Of a stretch of DNA of 64,000 nt, positions 1-12,352 are shown piece after piece. The stretch's first letter is position 1. Each line of letters begins with the position of its first letter. The DNA is from Bactrocera neohumeralis. Taxonomy: Eukaryota; Arthropoda; Insecta; Diptera; Tephritidae. The translations under genes and the position numbers were made by a program. Under the pieces are notes generated by a model. That model saw only the letters and a program-made list of their open reading frames with translations, had not been told where the DNA came from and did not search any database. The stretch spans positions 15,958,144 through 16,022,143 of the forward strand of contig NC_065920.1 of NCBI RefSeq assembly GCF_024586455.1, written 5' to 3'.

Positions 1-300
1 TTGACATAAGCTGCGGGCCGTTGTGTATAGGCAGCAAGCGCAAGGCGGAAGCGTTTTAGCAATGCGCAGCGTTAGCAGAGGTGCAGTAGGAAGCAGGGTG
101 TAGCAAAAACTGAAATTTTATTTAATGTTTGTTATTTTTAGGGAAGTTTTGAAATTTTTTGCTTTAGCAATTTTTACAAAATGATGGATATTTATATGAG
201 AAATTGAATACTTTTATGAGTTTAGGTGCAGATTATATGCATTTATTTAGTATCGTAAAGCACGTCAGATTATTTTTATATTCCGAGACTAGGACGAGAA
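1..300. other. Unassigned left edge
   Basis: The first 120 bases are GC-rich and single-copy-looking, and the rest is AT-rich. No coding signal, RNA gene or repeat boundary is visible before the family 1 repeat that begins near 305. Confidence 0.4.
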
Positions 301-304
301 TAAA

Positions 305-1583
305 ACGATAACTTTAGTTACAACGAATACCCTTCACAAATACAAAAGATTCCTTTAAATTAATTCGGATAGTTCAGTTTGTATGGCAGCTGTATGCTAT
401 AGACATTCGATCCGAACTTTTTTTATCAGACATTCTACTATAGCTACAGACAATAAACTGTGCCGAATTTCATGAAGGTACCTTGTCACATTAAAAAGTA
501 CTCCATACAAGGGCTTGAGTTCGTTGGTAAAGTTTGTGTGGCAGCTATATGTTATAGTGATGCGATCTGGAAAAATTCTTCGGAGGATCTAGCATTGCCT
601 TAAACAATAATCCTTGCAAAATTGAATAAAAATATCTCCTCAAATAAAAAAGTTTTCTATACAAGCACTTGACTCCAATCGTTGAGTTTATATGGCAAGT
701 GTATGTTATAGTAACCCGATGATTACAATTTCTTCGAAAATTACTAAGTAGACTTGGACAAGAATTCATGCCAAATTTCGAAGATATCTCATTAAATGAA
801 ACAGTTTTCCATACAAACATCTAATCTGGATCGTTCAGTTTGTTTGGAAACTATTTGCTATAGTTATCCGATCTGAACAATTTCTTCAGAGATTTTACCA
901 TTGCTTCAAGTAACAACTCACGCAAAATTTCATAGAAATATCTCCTCAAATAAAAAAGTTTTCTATACAAGCACTTGATTCCAATTGTTGAGTTTGTATG
1001 ACAGCTATATGATATAGTGAACCGATCTGAAAAATTTCTTCGGAGATTGCACAATGCTTTCAGAAAATAATTACATGCAAAATTTCTTGATGATATCTTA
1101 TTAAATAAAAAAGTTTTCCGTACATGCACTTAATTCTTATAGTTGAACTTGTATGGCAGCTATATGCTACAGTCACCCGATCTACTAAGTTTCTTCGGAG
1201 ATTCAATTATTGCTTTAGGCAATATCTCATGCCAAATTTCGTTAAGATATCTAGTCAAACAAAAAAGTTTTCCATACAAACACTAGATTCAGATCGTTCA
1301 GTTTATATGCCAGCTATATGCAATAGTGGTTCGATATCGCCGAATCCAACAAATGAGCAGCTTCTTGAAGAGAAAAAGACATGTGAAAAATTTCAGAGCT
1401 ATATCTCAAAAACTAAGGGATAAGTTCACATATACACACACAGAAGGAACAGACAAATGGACATGGCTAAATAGACTCAGCTCGCCATACTTATCGTTGA
1501 TATATATACTTTATAGGCTCTCCGACGCTTTCTACTGGATGTTACAAACTTAGAGGCAAGCTTGATATACCCTGCACAGGGTA
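305..1583 (+). repeat. Family 1 modular repeat, seven 154-bp units
   Basis: This is the longest copy of the dispersed family 1. The marker GTATGGCAGC (or a variant) starts at 381, 536, 690, 842, 996, 1151 and 1305, so the spacing is 152-155 bases. Each unit also carries the blocks CCGATCTGAA, AATTTCTTCGGAGATT, CCAAATTTCGTGAAGATATC and AAAAAAGTTTTCCATACAAG. The copy opens with a block like AATACCCTTCACAAATACAA (about 331). It closes with a unique tail (from about 1330, containing ATGAGCAGCTTCTTG and a GACAAATGGACATGG stretch) that ends in the palindrome TACCCTGCACAGGGTA at 1568-1583. No intact long ORF is present, and the short ORFs at 1124-1553 are read through from the repeat. It is probably a non-autonomous mobile element; its superfamily is unknown to me. 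Confidence 0.85.
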
Positions 1584-3480
1584 CATACTGAAAATACACA
1601 TCAGCTTGTTGTCACTTATTCTATAAACATTGTCACAAAAAGCGGTAGCTGAAGCATAAGCCAATGGTAGACTGCGCGCATGTTGCATTGAGAGTGCGGG
1701 CGCGCGCGTGGAAATCGGAAAAGAAAATAAAAATGCGCTTGCTTGCTCTTACCATATCCTTCCGCATTTTTATTATTTTATATGTGAAAATTTCAAACCC
1801 TTTCAGCAGCGCGCTTTTCCCAGAACTCACGGGCATTAGTCATAGCGGCAGCGGTGTGGCTTTCTAATTTCCAACAACCGCCTGCTACCGATCACAAGCC
1901 TCCTCTACTACCAGCCAACAGCGCTGCTGTGTACTCCACCTACTAACATATATAATATACATATATGTATATATACTGGTGCGCCCTGGCGAGCGCGCTC
2001 TATTTTGCTGGTGATATTTTCGTTGACGGCGCCTGCTTTTTCTACATTGACGCGCTGCAACATTGTTGAACTGTCGCACTGTTGCAATGGTGAAATTTGA
2101 ATTCCTTGTGCGCTGCGCGCGCCGAGTTATGAGGCATTCAAAATGCGCCAGCTCAGCGCAAGCGTAGCGAAATCGCACGGCTGCAGCGGTTTTGGTGGCA
2201 GCAACACCAAGGCTTCGCGCAAAGTTGTCTCGTTGCATATATAACTGTTGTTGTTGCATCAGCAGCAATGAGGAACTGCTTGTAAATAATATACAATTCC
2301 TTTTCCTTTGTTTCCACCGCATTGCCACACCGCCGGCTTGTGAATGTGGCTGCTTCACTCGCTGCGCGCGGAATTGATAGAGTTTGCACGTTTTAAATAT
2401 TGTACAGCCGCCATCGCCGCCACCGCCGCCGTCGCACTAATAGATATGGTCGAATTGCATTGCATTGTAGATTTCGGCAGATTGCTGTTGAAAGCGCTTG
2501 TTGTTACAGTTGTTGTTGTTGCTGTATTGCCGCTGCTGCTTGTAAACTTTTATTGCTAATGGCGAAATCTTCATTGTCTCTGCGGCACGTAGCTGTGCTG
2601 TTCCCGGCCGCCATGGCCAATATGGCATTGCTCGTCGTCGCTGCTTGCCTCACCTTTTGTTGCGCACGGCATCCTGTCCGGCTGCAGTCGGTTTTTCACA
2701 GCGCTCTTCAATTTCTTTGCTGCTTCATTGCTTGCTTGCGAAGTTTTGCTATTTCACTTTTGTTGCTGTTGCTGCTATTGTTGTTGTTGCACGATGTCTT
2801 ATAATAATAAATAGCCAACAATGCAATCAATAAGAATGTCGTCAAGCTTGTCCGTTGTTATTCGCTTTTCATAATTGTTCGTGATGTTGTGATAATTTAT
2901 GTTGTTGCAGTTGTCCGCATTTTTTTGTTGCACCGCCTGCAATACTGCTGCTCTGCTACTCCACTACTCTGCTGCGCGCTGGTGCACAAAGCAGCCAATA
3001 AAGATTCGCCACAGCAGCGAGGATAACTACTATTACATGGCAGCGTACAACAACAAATGCAACAAAAGCAACCATAGTTGGCAACCTGGTCGCTGGTCGC
3101 TATCGCCGCCATTACGGGTGTATTTAGTTATTGGTATGCCGTCTCGTACTTGTCTTTGTCGCTGTCGATGCCATCAAGTTCACAGCTATTGTGCGGTATC
3201 AACTACACAGGCCGCAGACTTGACTTGCTTGCGATTGATATAGCTGCGTTTTGTGGCAACAATCGCTGGCGGTAGTTGTTGCCAACTAGAAATTGTTGTT
3301 AAGCGTATTGAATCGTTATAAATCGGTCAGAGCTAATAAATGGTATTTACACATACATATTAACGGTTTTAAATGAATTGGTGAGTGCAACTTATATTAT
3401 AAAAAAACCTTTTCTAAGATTGCTAAAGTCTTAAAACCGTTATAGTAATCTAATATTAATAATAATAAGCTTCTTACTGA
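1584..3480. other. Single-copy-looking DNA rich in GTT and GC triplets
   Basis: This island has higher GC than its neighbours, many GCGC and TTGTTG runs, and overlapping short ORFs on both strands (for example 1885-2358 minus and 2400-2804 plus). The translations are Cys/Leu/Ala/Gln-rich strings produced by the triplet repeats, with no domain I recognise. I see no convincing exon, splice pair or promoter. Confidence 0.5.
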
Positions 3481-3859
3481 CTTATATAAAGCTGGAGTAA
3501 CCAATGAAGTCTGTAGAGACACTCCGCAGGTGAATAAACTGTTAAGAAGCTTAGACGGCAAAGCCCCTTAGAAAGTGGCCTATGCATTCATTTCATTTGG
3601 GAGTGGCTCAATTCAGCACACCACTTCCGATGGTTCCGACTTGGTTTAAAGTATCCTCTGTGTAGACAAAAAACATCCGTTTGAAGGCGAAAAGTCCCTC
3701 CCCAGAGTTGTACGCTGGCTTTTGGACCGCCACGTAAAAAAACACCCCGAATGAAAAGAACAAAACGGATTAGAGACCCACGAGATATACGACACCATTA
3801 ACAGTATTATGACCAACACTCTCTTAAAGTCCAGAATTGGGGATCGCAAGCGGGTCTGG
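3481..3859. other. Probable retrotransposon-derived sequence, unassigned
   Basis: This stretch lies directly upstream of the retrotransposon fragment and has no visible boundary with it. It carries short ORFs on both strands (3646-3849 minus, 3809-4024 plus) but no RT motif that I can place. It may be the rest of the same element after heavy decay. Confidence 0.35.
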
Positions 3860-4790
3860 GGTAGAATCTGGAGAATGCGGATCTACTTGTGTTCACAAGA
3901 AAGTATGGAGGACGGTCAAACTCCTTCCATGGGGGCTCACTTCCATAAATCGGATTCAATTCTCACTCAAGGACCGTGCCACCCTGCAAACTGCTGTGGA
4001 AGAAAGTGTGAGAAAGGCCAGTAATGCGTTATATGCATGTGGGAAGATGCTCGGCATAACCTAGGCACTTTATAACTCTCTCTTGCACCAGTGCTACATA
4101 GCTTCTGTAAGACCAATATTGATCAACGGTGCAGTAGTATGGAAGAAATCTACCTACCGGAAGCCAATGGTAAGAGTTCAGAGTTCGCTGCACTAGGAAA
4201 AACGGGAGCTCTTTATGGTTGGCTTTTAAAGCAGAGATTTTACTATTCGGAAAGCTAGCTTCTAACGCATCGGGAAGCGACTCCAAAGTTAATATTTACG
4301 TTGACAATCAAACAGCAATACAAGCAGTAAACCCATTTTCCATATCGGCCCGAAGTGTCTTGGGTAGCAGAGCAATGGCACCAATGGCAATAAAATAGTG
4401 GACGATATTGTTAAGAGCGGTGTACGGCTGTCATCCGATAACGTGGCCGACGTTGGTAAACCCATGCATTGTCTTTAAAACGACTTAGACAGAGCATGGC
4501 ATGGAACGTTAAAATTCAATGGCATGATTTATCGACACCCAAAATTGCAGAAGTCATGGGAAAATACAAAAAATCAAAAATACACAAAGTTCCTGCACAC
4601 TATTAGTAGAAGAAACTGTATGAACATGATTGAAATACCTACAGATTAAAGTCTGGTGGCTCCACAGGTTTGCAGCAAATGTCAAGATCAAGGCATCAGG
4701 GAAGCAATGAAACATCTCCTGTGCAATTCTTCCGCACAGCAAGGTAAAGTTTCAAACATTTGGGGTCCTCACAGTATAAGACACTGGTAT
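3860..4790 (+). mobile_element. Non-LTR retrotransposon fragment: end of reverse transcriptase, RNase H and C-terminal zinc region
   Basis: The three plus frames together spell the C-terminal half of an R1/Loa-like ORF2. The RT thumb region is seen as VFTRKYG (near 3885), then ESVRKASNALYACGKMLG (4000-4053), then YIASVRPILINGAVVWKK (about 4093-4147). An RNase H segment follows with VNIYVDNQTAIQAVN (catalytic Asp codon at 4303-4305). After that come NVADVGKPMHCL (near 4440) and the Cys-rich end VCSKCQDQGIREAMKHLLC (about 4670-4727). Frameshifts and stops interrupt it repeatedly, so it is dead. Related fragments lie at 45000-45560 and 52020-52650. The family is known to encode endonuclease, RT and, in some clades, RNase H for target-primed reverse transcription. 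The endonuclease and the RT palm are missing here. Confidence 0.8.
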
Positions 4791-5290
4791 CGATAGAGCG
4801 GCCACGAAACCTATTGAAACTCACATCAAGCGCTGGCATCGTGAAGACTGACTACTTCTCTTGAACAAGGTAACAACATGGTTGTTTCAAAGCATAGGTT
4901 GAAACGATACAAACATGCAAACCCAAAGAGTCCGAGAACAGCAGGTGAGAATAGATATCCATGATAAAACGGACCATTAGAAAGTGAATCAAACGAAATC
5001 ATATCCTAAATGATTAAAGCATAAGGGGATGATTTGGCGGAAATATTGTATTGCCCGGGCTCAGAGACACCAGGAGGTGGGGTCAAGTAAATGCAACTTG
5101 TCACAAAATGTATTCGAACCATTACAAACGTATGAGCTTTGCTCAAATATTCTATCAACATAATACTTGATGGTGGTACCGTGGCGATCGGAACATGACA
5201 GCAAGAAGTTTAGTTCGGATTAAAGTTCCACACTGACATGCTGATTAGGCTTGCCATGCTTACTCCTAATATTAATATACTTGTATATAC
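4791..5290. other. Spacer, no gene seen
   Basis: AT-rich sequence between the retrotransposon fragment and the mariner at 5291. It may include the retrotransposon 3' untranslated region. No coding or RNA signal is visible. Confidence 0.4.
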
Positions 5291-6060
5291 AGCTATGAGC
5301 ACAAAATAGTAAGATTTTCTTCATAATTTTAAAATTCTTAATTTTATCTTCAAAATCTATGCCAACCCCCTCAAAGTAATCCCTCTTGGCCCCAATACAC
5401 TTGTGCCAAAGCTTTTTTCCAATCTTCAAAACAGTTGTCAAGGTCAATTTCCGGAATAGTCTTCAATGCGGGTAGCGATTCACGTTTAATGTCTTCAATG
5501 AACTCAAAACAGTTCCCAGGAGCGGTGGGTTTAGTTTGCTGTATAAACGCATTATATCAGATCGTGAGTTTCTCGGTCGTAAACATAGATCCAAGATTCA
5601 TCGCCAGTATGAAAACGTATCATTTTTCATGACATCCTGGTAGTCGGAAAGCATTATTTTAAAGAGGCTAACGCGACGCTGTTTTTCGAAAAAATTTAGT
5701 GAATTTGGAACCAGTTGTGCTTTCACTTTTCTTAGGCCAAAATTATATTTCAAAACTGATCCTTCCGATTAATCGTCGATTCTCAAGCACCAATTCCTTT
5801 ATTTTATTGACGTTCTGATTATCAGTTGATGTTGATGGCCTGATCGTGGTTCGTCGTCAAGGCGTTCTTGACCCTCTTCGAATAATTTCTACCAGTCAAA
5901 AACACTTGCTCACAACAAAGAATAATCACCGAAGACCTTTTCTAACATTCTTAACGCTTCACCACAGAAATTTGATTCCGCACACAAAATTTAATGGAAC
6001 TTCTTTGCTGAATAGTTTCACTCAACGTAAAAATCGCTGCCAGTATTCTAAGCAGTGACA
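5291..6060 (-). mobile_element. Mariner-type transposon, internally deleted
   Basis: Read on the minus strand, three frames give a mariner transposase with its middle missing. The N-terminal part is near 6040-5880. It is followed by a linker with RPSTSTDNQNVNKIKELVLE and NRRLIGRI (about 5850-5770). The first catalytic block TGDESWIYVYDRET has its Asp codon at 5600-5602. The reading then jumps to the extreme C-terminus (IKRESLPALKTIPEIDLDN, then LWHKCIGAKRDYFEGVGID, 5500-5340), so the regions with the second and third catalytic aspartates are gone. The left end, CTATGAGCACAAAATAGTAA (from 5293), matches the ends of the 84-bp miniature at 51917-52000. I see no matching terminal repeat near 6060. 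Mariner transposases cut and paste at TA sites; this copy cannot encode one. Confidence 0.85.
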
Positions 6061-7730
6061 GCGAAAGTCTACGCAACAGTGCAAAATAAAATAGAAACAT
6101 AAGAAAATCTACCTATACAAAGCAAAACACCAATATTTCACCAATACATACAAACCTGCAAACTTGCAACATGGCCGCAAGTGTGTACATTGTACAATGC
6201 GCGCTGGTTGTTGTTGTTGTGCTTGCGGTTGCTATTATTAACATTGCTTAGCGCGCGGGCAATTAACAAATCGGCAGATCTTTTTCAAAAGCGCAACAAA
6301 AGTCAATGTTGCACAAACGTAATGCAATGTTGCAAAGGGCGAACACAAAAGGTTGGCCAGCAATGGCAAAGGCTGCAAACAGTGTTTGACTGCCGACATA
6401 TATTTTCATAGTTTTTGTGTGTTGCACTCATTTGTAGTGGTGTAGCGGTAATATATATGTGCGGCATAGTAAAACAGACCAATAGTCATAAACGCGCCGC
6501 AGCAACAATAAAGCAAACAGCAAATGAAATGAAAACAACCGCAAGAACAATAGTCACACCGAAATGCCCTTTCAGCTATTTGTCTGCATGCGGCGCAGCG
6601 CTGGTGGCGAGGTAATTGTTGCAGACAGACAAGCCAAAAGGTGAGCGTCTCAACAATTTGTAAGAATATTTCAAGGCAGCGGGCAACTCAACCGTTGATT
6701 TTTATGTCAGCGCAGATTGGTTTGTAAGTCTGTTTGTAATCGGTTTATGTGTGATGTGTGTGTGCGCGTGTTTGCAGTGTGACTTTTCGCTCGACACTTG
6801 GCAAAACCAATAATGTGTTGCAACAACTAAATTGCCAGTGTTGCGCGCACAACTTGGTGGGCAGGCGGCATTATTTATATGTGTAAGAATTCTACAACAT
6901 TTTTGTTGACTGTCTTTTATTTGCTTTCAGTTTGCATGTGTCTAAACGAGATATGAATTTTGTGCTTGCAACAGCAAGGTAGGCTTTAAAGTATGCTAGA
7001 CGCAGACAGTGTCATCGGCGTCGCATATTTAATAAATGCGATCCAACACTGGCGTGTTCTGAGTTCCTCCGCTTAGAACTCCTTTCTGCACTGCATAAAC
7101 TGCTTCGAACTGAATTTTTACTTGCAACAACGTCTCTTTTTCCTCTCTTCCTCCTTTTCTTTAAGTTTTCATTGTCGATATGATAAACATGTGTCGGACA
7201 CTTCGTTTAACTGCCCAAATCAAATAATTTAATTAATTTACAAAAGAGTTTTTAAAGTTAACCGCCAAGACCACATATTGAGGCTCCTCCATTTATGAAA
7301 ATCTTCCATATATTATAACTCAGCGGCCTTGCATGTCGGTTGATAGCTCTGATTCATATTGTAATGTACTTAAGACTGACAATAACCGCAGAATCTTATA
7401 CGCCAGGCATATAAATCGCCACGCGTATCTAGATAACACTTTGTTAAAGCAACCGAATCTGTGATCTACGTGCACTCACACATTTTGGTTGGTGTATGTA
7501 TTTAAGCATATTGTTATGGTCATTGCGACATCCTCAGCGCCACATGATGAACCGCAACCGTAGCGAGTGGTCGTAAAAGGTTGATTGTGGTAATGTTACC
7601 CGAAGGAAAATTAAGTTTAAATTTTTTTTAATTTTAAAGTGCTGACGGCATGTAAAGCCAGCAACTTTTATGTTTGTTAAAAAAAATGTTTTTTTTTTAT
7701 TAACAAAAACGGCATTTTTTTTTTAATTTT
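6061..7730. other. Single-copy-looking DNA, no gene seen
   Basis: A moderately GC-rich island with TTGTTG and GCGC runs up to about 6900, then plainer AT-rich DNA. Short plus ORFs at 6181-6411 and 6415-6615 translate to low-complexity protein without a recognisable domain, and no splice-delimited exon is apparent. Confidence 0.45.
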
Positions 7731-7734
7731 CAAC

Positions 7735-8375
7735 TTTAACACATCAACTTTAATCTTCCATTTCAACTTCTTCTTCATTCTTTATTTTCATTTACAACTT
7801 CACCTTCAACTTCAATTTTCCATTTCAACTTTATCTTTTTCTTTCCTTTCATTTTCAATCTCTTTTAATTTTAACTTAAACTTTAGTTTTAACTCCAATT
7901 TAATTTCCATTTTTACCTTCCTCTTCAGCTTTATTCCTCCTTCCAACCTTATGTTTCGCCTTTAGCGTCATCTTTATTTTCTATCTATTTTCATTTTGCT
8001 TTTCGAATTCAACTATAAATTTAAGCCCAACTCTAACTTCAACTTCTTTTTCACATTCATTTTTATTTCTATTTTTATTTTTATTTTCATCTTCATGTTC
8101 GCCTTCATATATAATTGCAACTTCAACTACAACTTCAACTAAACTTCAATTTCAACTTCGAATGCAACTTCAATTTCAACTGCAACTCCAAATTCAATTT
8201 CAACTCCAATTTAAACTTCAACCTCAATTTCAACTTCAACTGTAACTTCAACTCCAACTATAACTGCAAATTTAAATTAAATTTCAACTTCAACTAAAAA
8301 TTCAACTATAATTTTACTTCAACCTCATCTTCAACTTCTACTTCAACTGCAACTTCAACATCAACTACATTTTTT
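7735..8375 (+). repeat. Degenerate TTCAAC/TTCAAT hexamer tract, block 1
   Basis: About 640 bases are made of variants of AACTTCAATTTCAACTTC. They are most regular at 8115-8360 and grade on the left into C/T-rich ATTTTCATTTT stretches. The hexamer period keeps one frame open, which explains the Asn/Phe-rich ORF at 8115-8297; this is not a gene. A second, shorter block lies at 10195-10465 and shares the flanking motif TTTTCATCTTCATGTT. Confidence 0.85.
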
Positions 8376-10194
8376 TTTCATCTCCATCCTTAATCTTATT
8401 TTCGTTTTAAATCTCAACTGAATCTTTACCTTTACCTACTTCATCTATATCTCTACATAATCCCATAACTACATTTACTGCTAAGCTCCTCTGCATATAT
8501 CATTGCCTCGCTAACATTTTGACTACTGGGTTATGAGTATTCTATCCGTCATGTGTTTGCGCTACGTGCGTATGAGTAATTTGCAGTGTCTGTACGCGCG
8601 TATAAGCCGCACCGCACATTCCGTGCGAACGTGTGGTACGTGTTCGCTTTAAAATCATAATCATGCTCATAATAATAAAAGTAATAATATATGATGAATA
8701 TGGGCGGAGGACAGCGATAAAATTCAAACTGGCTATCTCTTCCGTCGTCCGTCCGTCCGCGCGTTGCTCCTTGTGCAACCATTTGTGGACAGTACAACGT
8801 CCATTCGCCCGTCCGTCCGTGCGTCAGTGTGGTTGGTTTGCTGCGCGTTTGTGTATGCATTATTTGTGATGGCGGTGGCGTTTGCCGTTGCTCTTGTTGC
8901 CACCACAACTACCGCGCTACACTTCACTGGTCAGTCAGCGCGTTGTTACGCTGTAAACCGATCTGTCGAACGAGCGTCGCGGAAACGCTGCGCGCAACGT
9001 ACAACCGTTCAACTGTTCAACAACAAGATCGGATTTGAAAGAAGCGCTGTTTTTTTTTTTGCACTTAGCAAACGGTTGCAAGATACGTTTCATTACGGCC
9101 ACAAGAACAAATAAGTCATAAGACCTACCGGTCTTACACCAACGACAAACGCAGCGCTGCGCAACGCCTGAAAAGCCAACAACACTTTGCTGTTGTTTGT
9201 GGCTGTGTGGCTAGCACCGTTTGCTGGCCGGCTGCTGCGTTGTTGGCGCGTTGAGCTGCGGCAAAATGACGATTTGATGATAATGACGTTAAGGAGTGAG
9301 CGCACACGTAGCACACACACTCTGATATAAACATACACACACGCGCCGCTAACAAACACGTGTTGCGCTGTACGTACAGTAGCACAACAATATTAATATG
9401 ACGAAAAACGCACAGCAACTCATAACTTGTCGGAATTAGTTGCCAATAAAGTTTTGTGTTTTTTGCCAACGGCATTCGCGGTTTGGTCCGCCATTCGGTT
9501 GCTGCTGCTGCCAGCAATAAAAGTGGCAAACACAGCCAAGTGTGCAATAAAATTAATTAAATTTGTTGAAAGACAAGCGTGGATGAAATCATCCATTGTG
9601 CTGGCGCAACACCAGTGAGACAGCGGCAGAACATGTTGCAAGCAACGGATATGTGGTTTCAACTCCTCGTAATTATTAACTAATAATAATTAACTTATTA
9701 ATGCATTCTCGTGATGCGTCGTAGTATGCAGCACAAACGAGTGCAGTCTTAGCCGCAACATATATACGCACATATATATAAGTATGTATGTGTTCATGAG
9801 CGCTTCTATAGTCGCGTACAAGTTGAACTAGTCTAAAGTGCGCAGCGGTTGTCTTGTGTTCCTATCAGCGAAAGCATCTGTGGCACGCTCTTTGCCAGTT
9901 AATGTTGTCACATTAAAAGAGTCACTTTTGTGAGAGCATAAAATAATCTAGATATTTAACTATTAAGAAAATGCATAATAAATATATATGTATATACTAC
10001 AATAAATGTAAAAATGTAAATATGCGGATATTACTTAGAATACTGTGGCAGCCAATAATGAATTAAACCAAGCAAGGAAACAAAGCAAAAACTTAGCGAC
10101 GAATAGAGTTTGTATAGAGAGATTTCGGTTATAAAACGGGTATCACAAAATGCTATTTATTCCTTCAGCTTCTTTTTTTTTCTATCTATTTTCA
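8376..10194. other. Single-copy-looking DNA between two hexamer tracts
   Basis: The island 8540-9950 is GC-richer, with CGTCCGTCCG runs near 8745-8825, and has many overlapping ORFs on both strands (the longest is 9134-9547 minus). Overlapping open frames on both strands in low-complexity sequence argue against a real gene. I recognise no domain and no clean exon boundaries. From 9960 onward the DNA is AT-rich. Confidence 0.45.
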
Positions 10195-10465
10195 TCTTTC
10201 ATTTCAGCTTCAACTCCAACTTCAATTTGAACTTCAATTTCAACTTTAACTTCAACTTAAAATTCTACTTCATGTTTACTTAGCTTTTATCTCCATTTAT
10301 ATTTTTATTTTCATCTTCATGTTGGCCTTCATTTTTAACATCAACTTCTTCCTTTTTAATTTCCTCTTTCACCTCTCCTTTCACTTCAACTCCAGCTTCA
10401 ACTTAAAATTCAAATTCAAGCTCAATTCCAACTTAAACTTCAACTGCAACCTCAACTTCAACATC
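10195..10465 (+). repeat. Degenerate TTCAAC hexamer tract, block 2
   Basis: This is the same hexamer theme as 7735-8375, including the non-hexamer stretch TTTTCATCTTCATGTTGGCC at about 10309. That stretch matches 8082-8104 with one difference (C for G), so the two tracts are probably related by duplication rather than independent. Confidence 0.8.
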
Positions 10466-10519
10466 AATAATCGTATATACAAGTATATATGTATACTTCC
10501 GGGTAATAAGTAACCAAGT

Positions 10520-11690
10520 AGATTTGGAAAAACAAACTTTTTTTCTACTCCAGCTGCCTAACGTAAAGTTGGAGCATCGTCATCCGTGAAATATGTATCG
10601 GCCAACACAATCGAACGCTGCCATTCGCACAGATAATGTTTCAGCATTTCTTCATGACATCATATTTCGCGCATGCACTGCATTCCAGGGAATTAAGTAA
10701 TTTTTTGCAAATTTCAGAAGGTGAGATCTTAAGAGTAGATGTTCTTTGATGATCCTTACAATATTAGAATCTTACAATATTACTAAGTTCTCTTAAGCTT
10801 AGAAGTAGCAGTTTTTGGTCTGTCCACGATCAACAATTCAAAGTAACTTTGTGGTATGCTCGGTGTTGCTAGTGTTCCAAGTCGTGAGAAGTTCTTCTAA
10901 GGTACATTACTTCAAACAACCCTTGCTGAAGCTGAATGGTCTAGGTCTTAGGGGAATTGTGATTCCAGCTGCCTCCAACCTGTCCATCTCGACTGCATTT
11001 TCACTTCCTTCTATTCTTATAGGACTGAGTACCCAGCCGATATTCATGATGATGATCAAAGTTAGCTACTGAGAGCGCCATGTTATTGCTTGATTGCAAT
11101 GAAACCTTATATTGGCGCTAGAGAAGGTCTTAATTGCCGTTTGGCTATGCACGTGAGGATTTATGGACTTTCTGGTTGGAGCATACCTTCAGTTATGCCT
11201 ACAATTTCGGCCTGAAAAACTGAATTATAGTTTGAAGGCAGTTTGTATGGATTACTACAGTAGATCCTACTTTTTTGATCAGTCCGTAAATATGGAACTG
11301 TTGATCAAAGCCGTTGGACCATTATTTTCTATAGGAGAGTGAAAACGTTATGTTTAGTACCTCATGAGTGTCCTATCCTCGGTCGCATTGTCAATTTAGC
11401 CCAAGTTCATTAGTGATCCTCTGTTGAGATCGCGGAGATCTCAAGGTCTCTTTTTATAGGCCGGGATAGACGTTTAAAATTCTTTCCAAAACAGATGATA
11501 GTGAGATCGTTTGCGTAATAGAGGACTCTAAAAAAACCTGTTGTTTAGAAGTAAAATTTCATTGATGAAGTTAACCCAAAGTAAGAGGGATGATTCCTGA
11601 CGGGGTGCCACAGGTAAAGTAGTGAACGATTTTTATACCTTCCCCATCGTATATGGCTTGTCTATTGCTTAGCTTATAACTTAATCAGGC
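10520..11690 (-). mobile_element. Non-LTR retrotransposon fragment: RT palm, RNase H, C-terminal zinc motif
   Basis: Read from 11690 down to 10520 the order is that of an I/R1-type ORF2. The RT palm motif C appears as LYYANDLTII, with the YAND codons at 11506-11517; the usual sequence is YADD, so one Asp is changed to Asn. RNase H follows with FTD-SKK (a stop replaces Gly, near 11290), FQAEIVGITEG (about 11212-11180) and NAVEMDRLEAAGITIPL (about 11010-10960). The C-terminal zinc region retains CSACAKYD and HYLC (about 10690-10640). Multiple stops and frameshifts are present. The 5' half of the element is missing. It is distinct in sequence from the family of the fragments at 3860, 45000 and 52020. 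Confidence 0.8.
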
Positions 11691-11749
11691 CAGCAGGTTC
11701 TGGTAACGTTAAAAAAGCGATAGTCGATATCAGTGCAGCCGAACTAGCG

Positions 11750-12310
11750 CATTTGAATTCACCTCCACGCCAATGAATGTCGCAGAGGTGAAATCGATTG
11801 TCCCAACTACCTCCGATACCTGACGTACGCATGCTGTCTGAACCCTCAGCGATTGGACTTAAGGACTGTCAACTCAGCAGAATTCAACAACAGTATCTAG
11901 TAAAAAAACTTACTGTTCCAAACGAGGTTAGATCTCCGAAAGTACAGCCCTTGGCCGGATAAAATCCAGTCCGGGTCAATTCCCGTAACGCAGAGCCGGC
12001 TTTTGTGGGAATCGGAATACTGCACAGTGAGACCCTCCTCCTCGGGCAGTTTCTGCTGAGGTGCTTTCGCAGAAATCATCTCTGCAGTCACCTGCTTGGA
12101 ACAGAATCGCCTCCAGCTTCAAGAGGTCCTTTTTTAACTACGTCGACGACATAAAGCAATACGTCGACCAGACTTCGGACGCTATTAACTTCAGACATGC
12201 ACTGACCGCCATTCACAGTGAATAGCGAACTTGAAGTCAAGCCACCACCCATTGTTGACGAAGAGCTCGAGTTGTCGCGAGAATCGAGAGTGAACCTTGA
12301 ACTAAACATA
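11750..12310 (+). mobile_element. Jockey-like retrotransposon remnant (C-terminal part)
   Basis: At 12100-12300 the plus frames give FNYVDDIKQYVDQTSDAINF, then LTAIHSE, then VKPPPIVDEELELSRESRV. This is the pattern seen just before the C-terminal Leu-Arg-Ser-Gly region of Jockey-clade ORF2 proteins. The reading stops at about 12300. Sequence from 11750 (AEVKSIVPT) may be part of the same copy but is too decayed to align by eye. A minus ORF at 11897-12091 overlaps and I regard it as a shadow. Confidence 0.5.
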
Positions 12311-12352
12311 CATATGCGCTCTGAATTTGTATAAAAATAAATCGTCGTATAT

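Noticed and set aside
1124..1423. ORF whose end resembles ORFs at 39840-40058 and 23960-24142
   Set aside because: The resemblance arises because all three are the family 1 tail. Frames are broken in other copies, so coding selection is not supported.
8115..8297. Asn/Phe-rich ORF
   Set aside because: Direct translation of the TTCAAC hexamer repeat.
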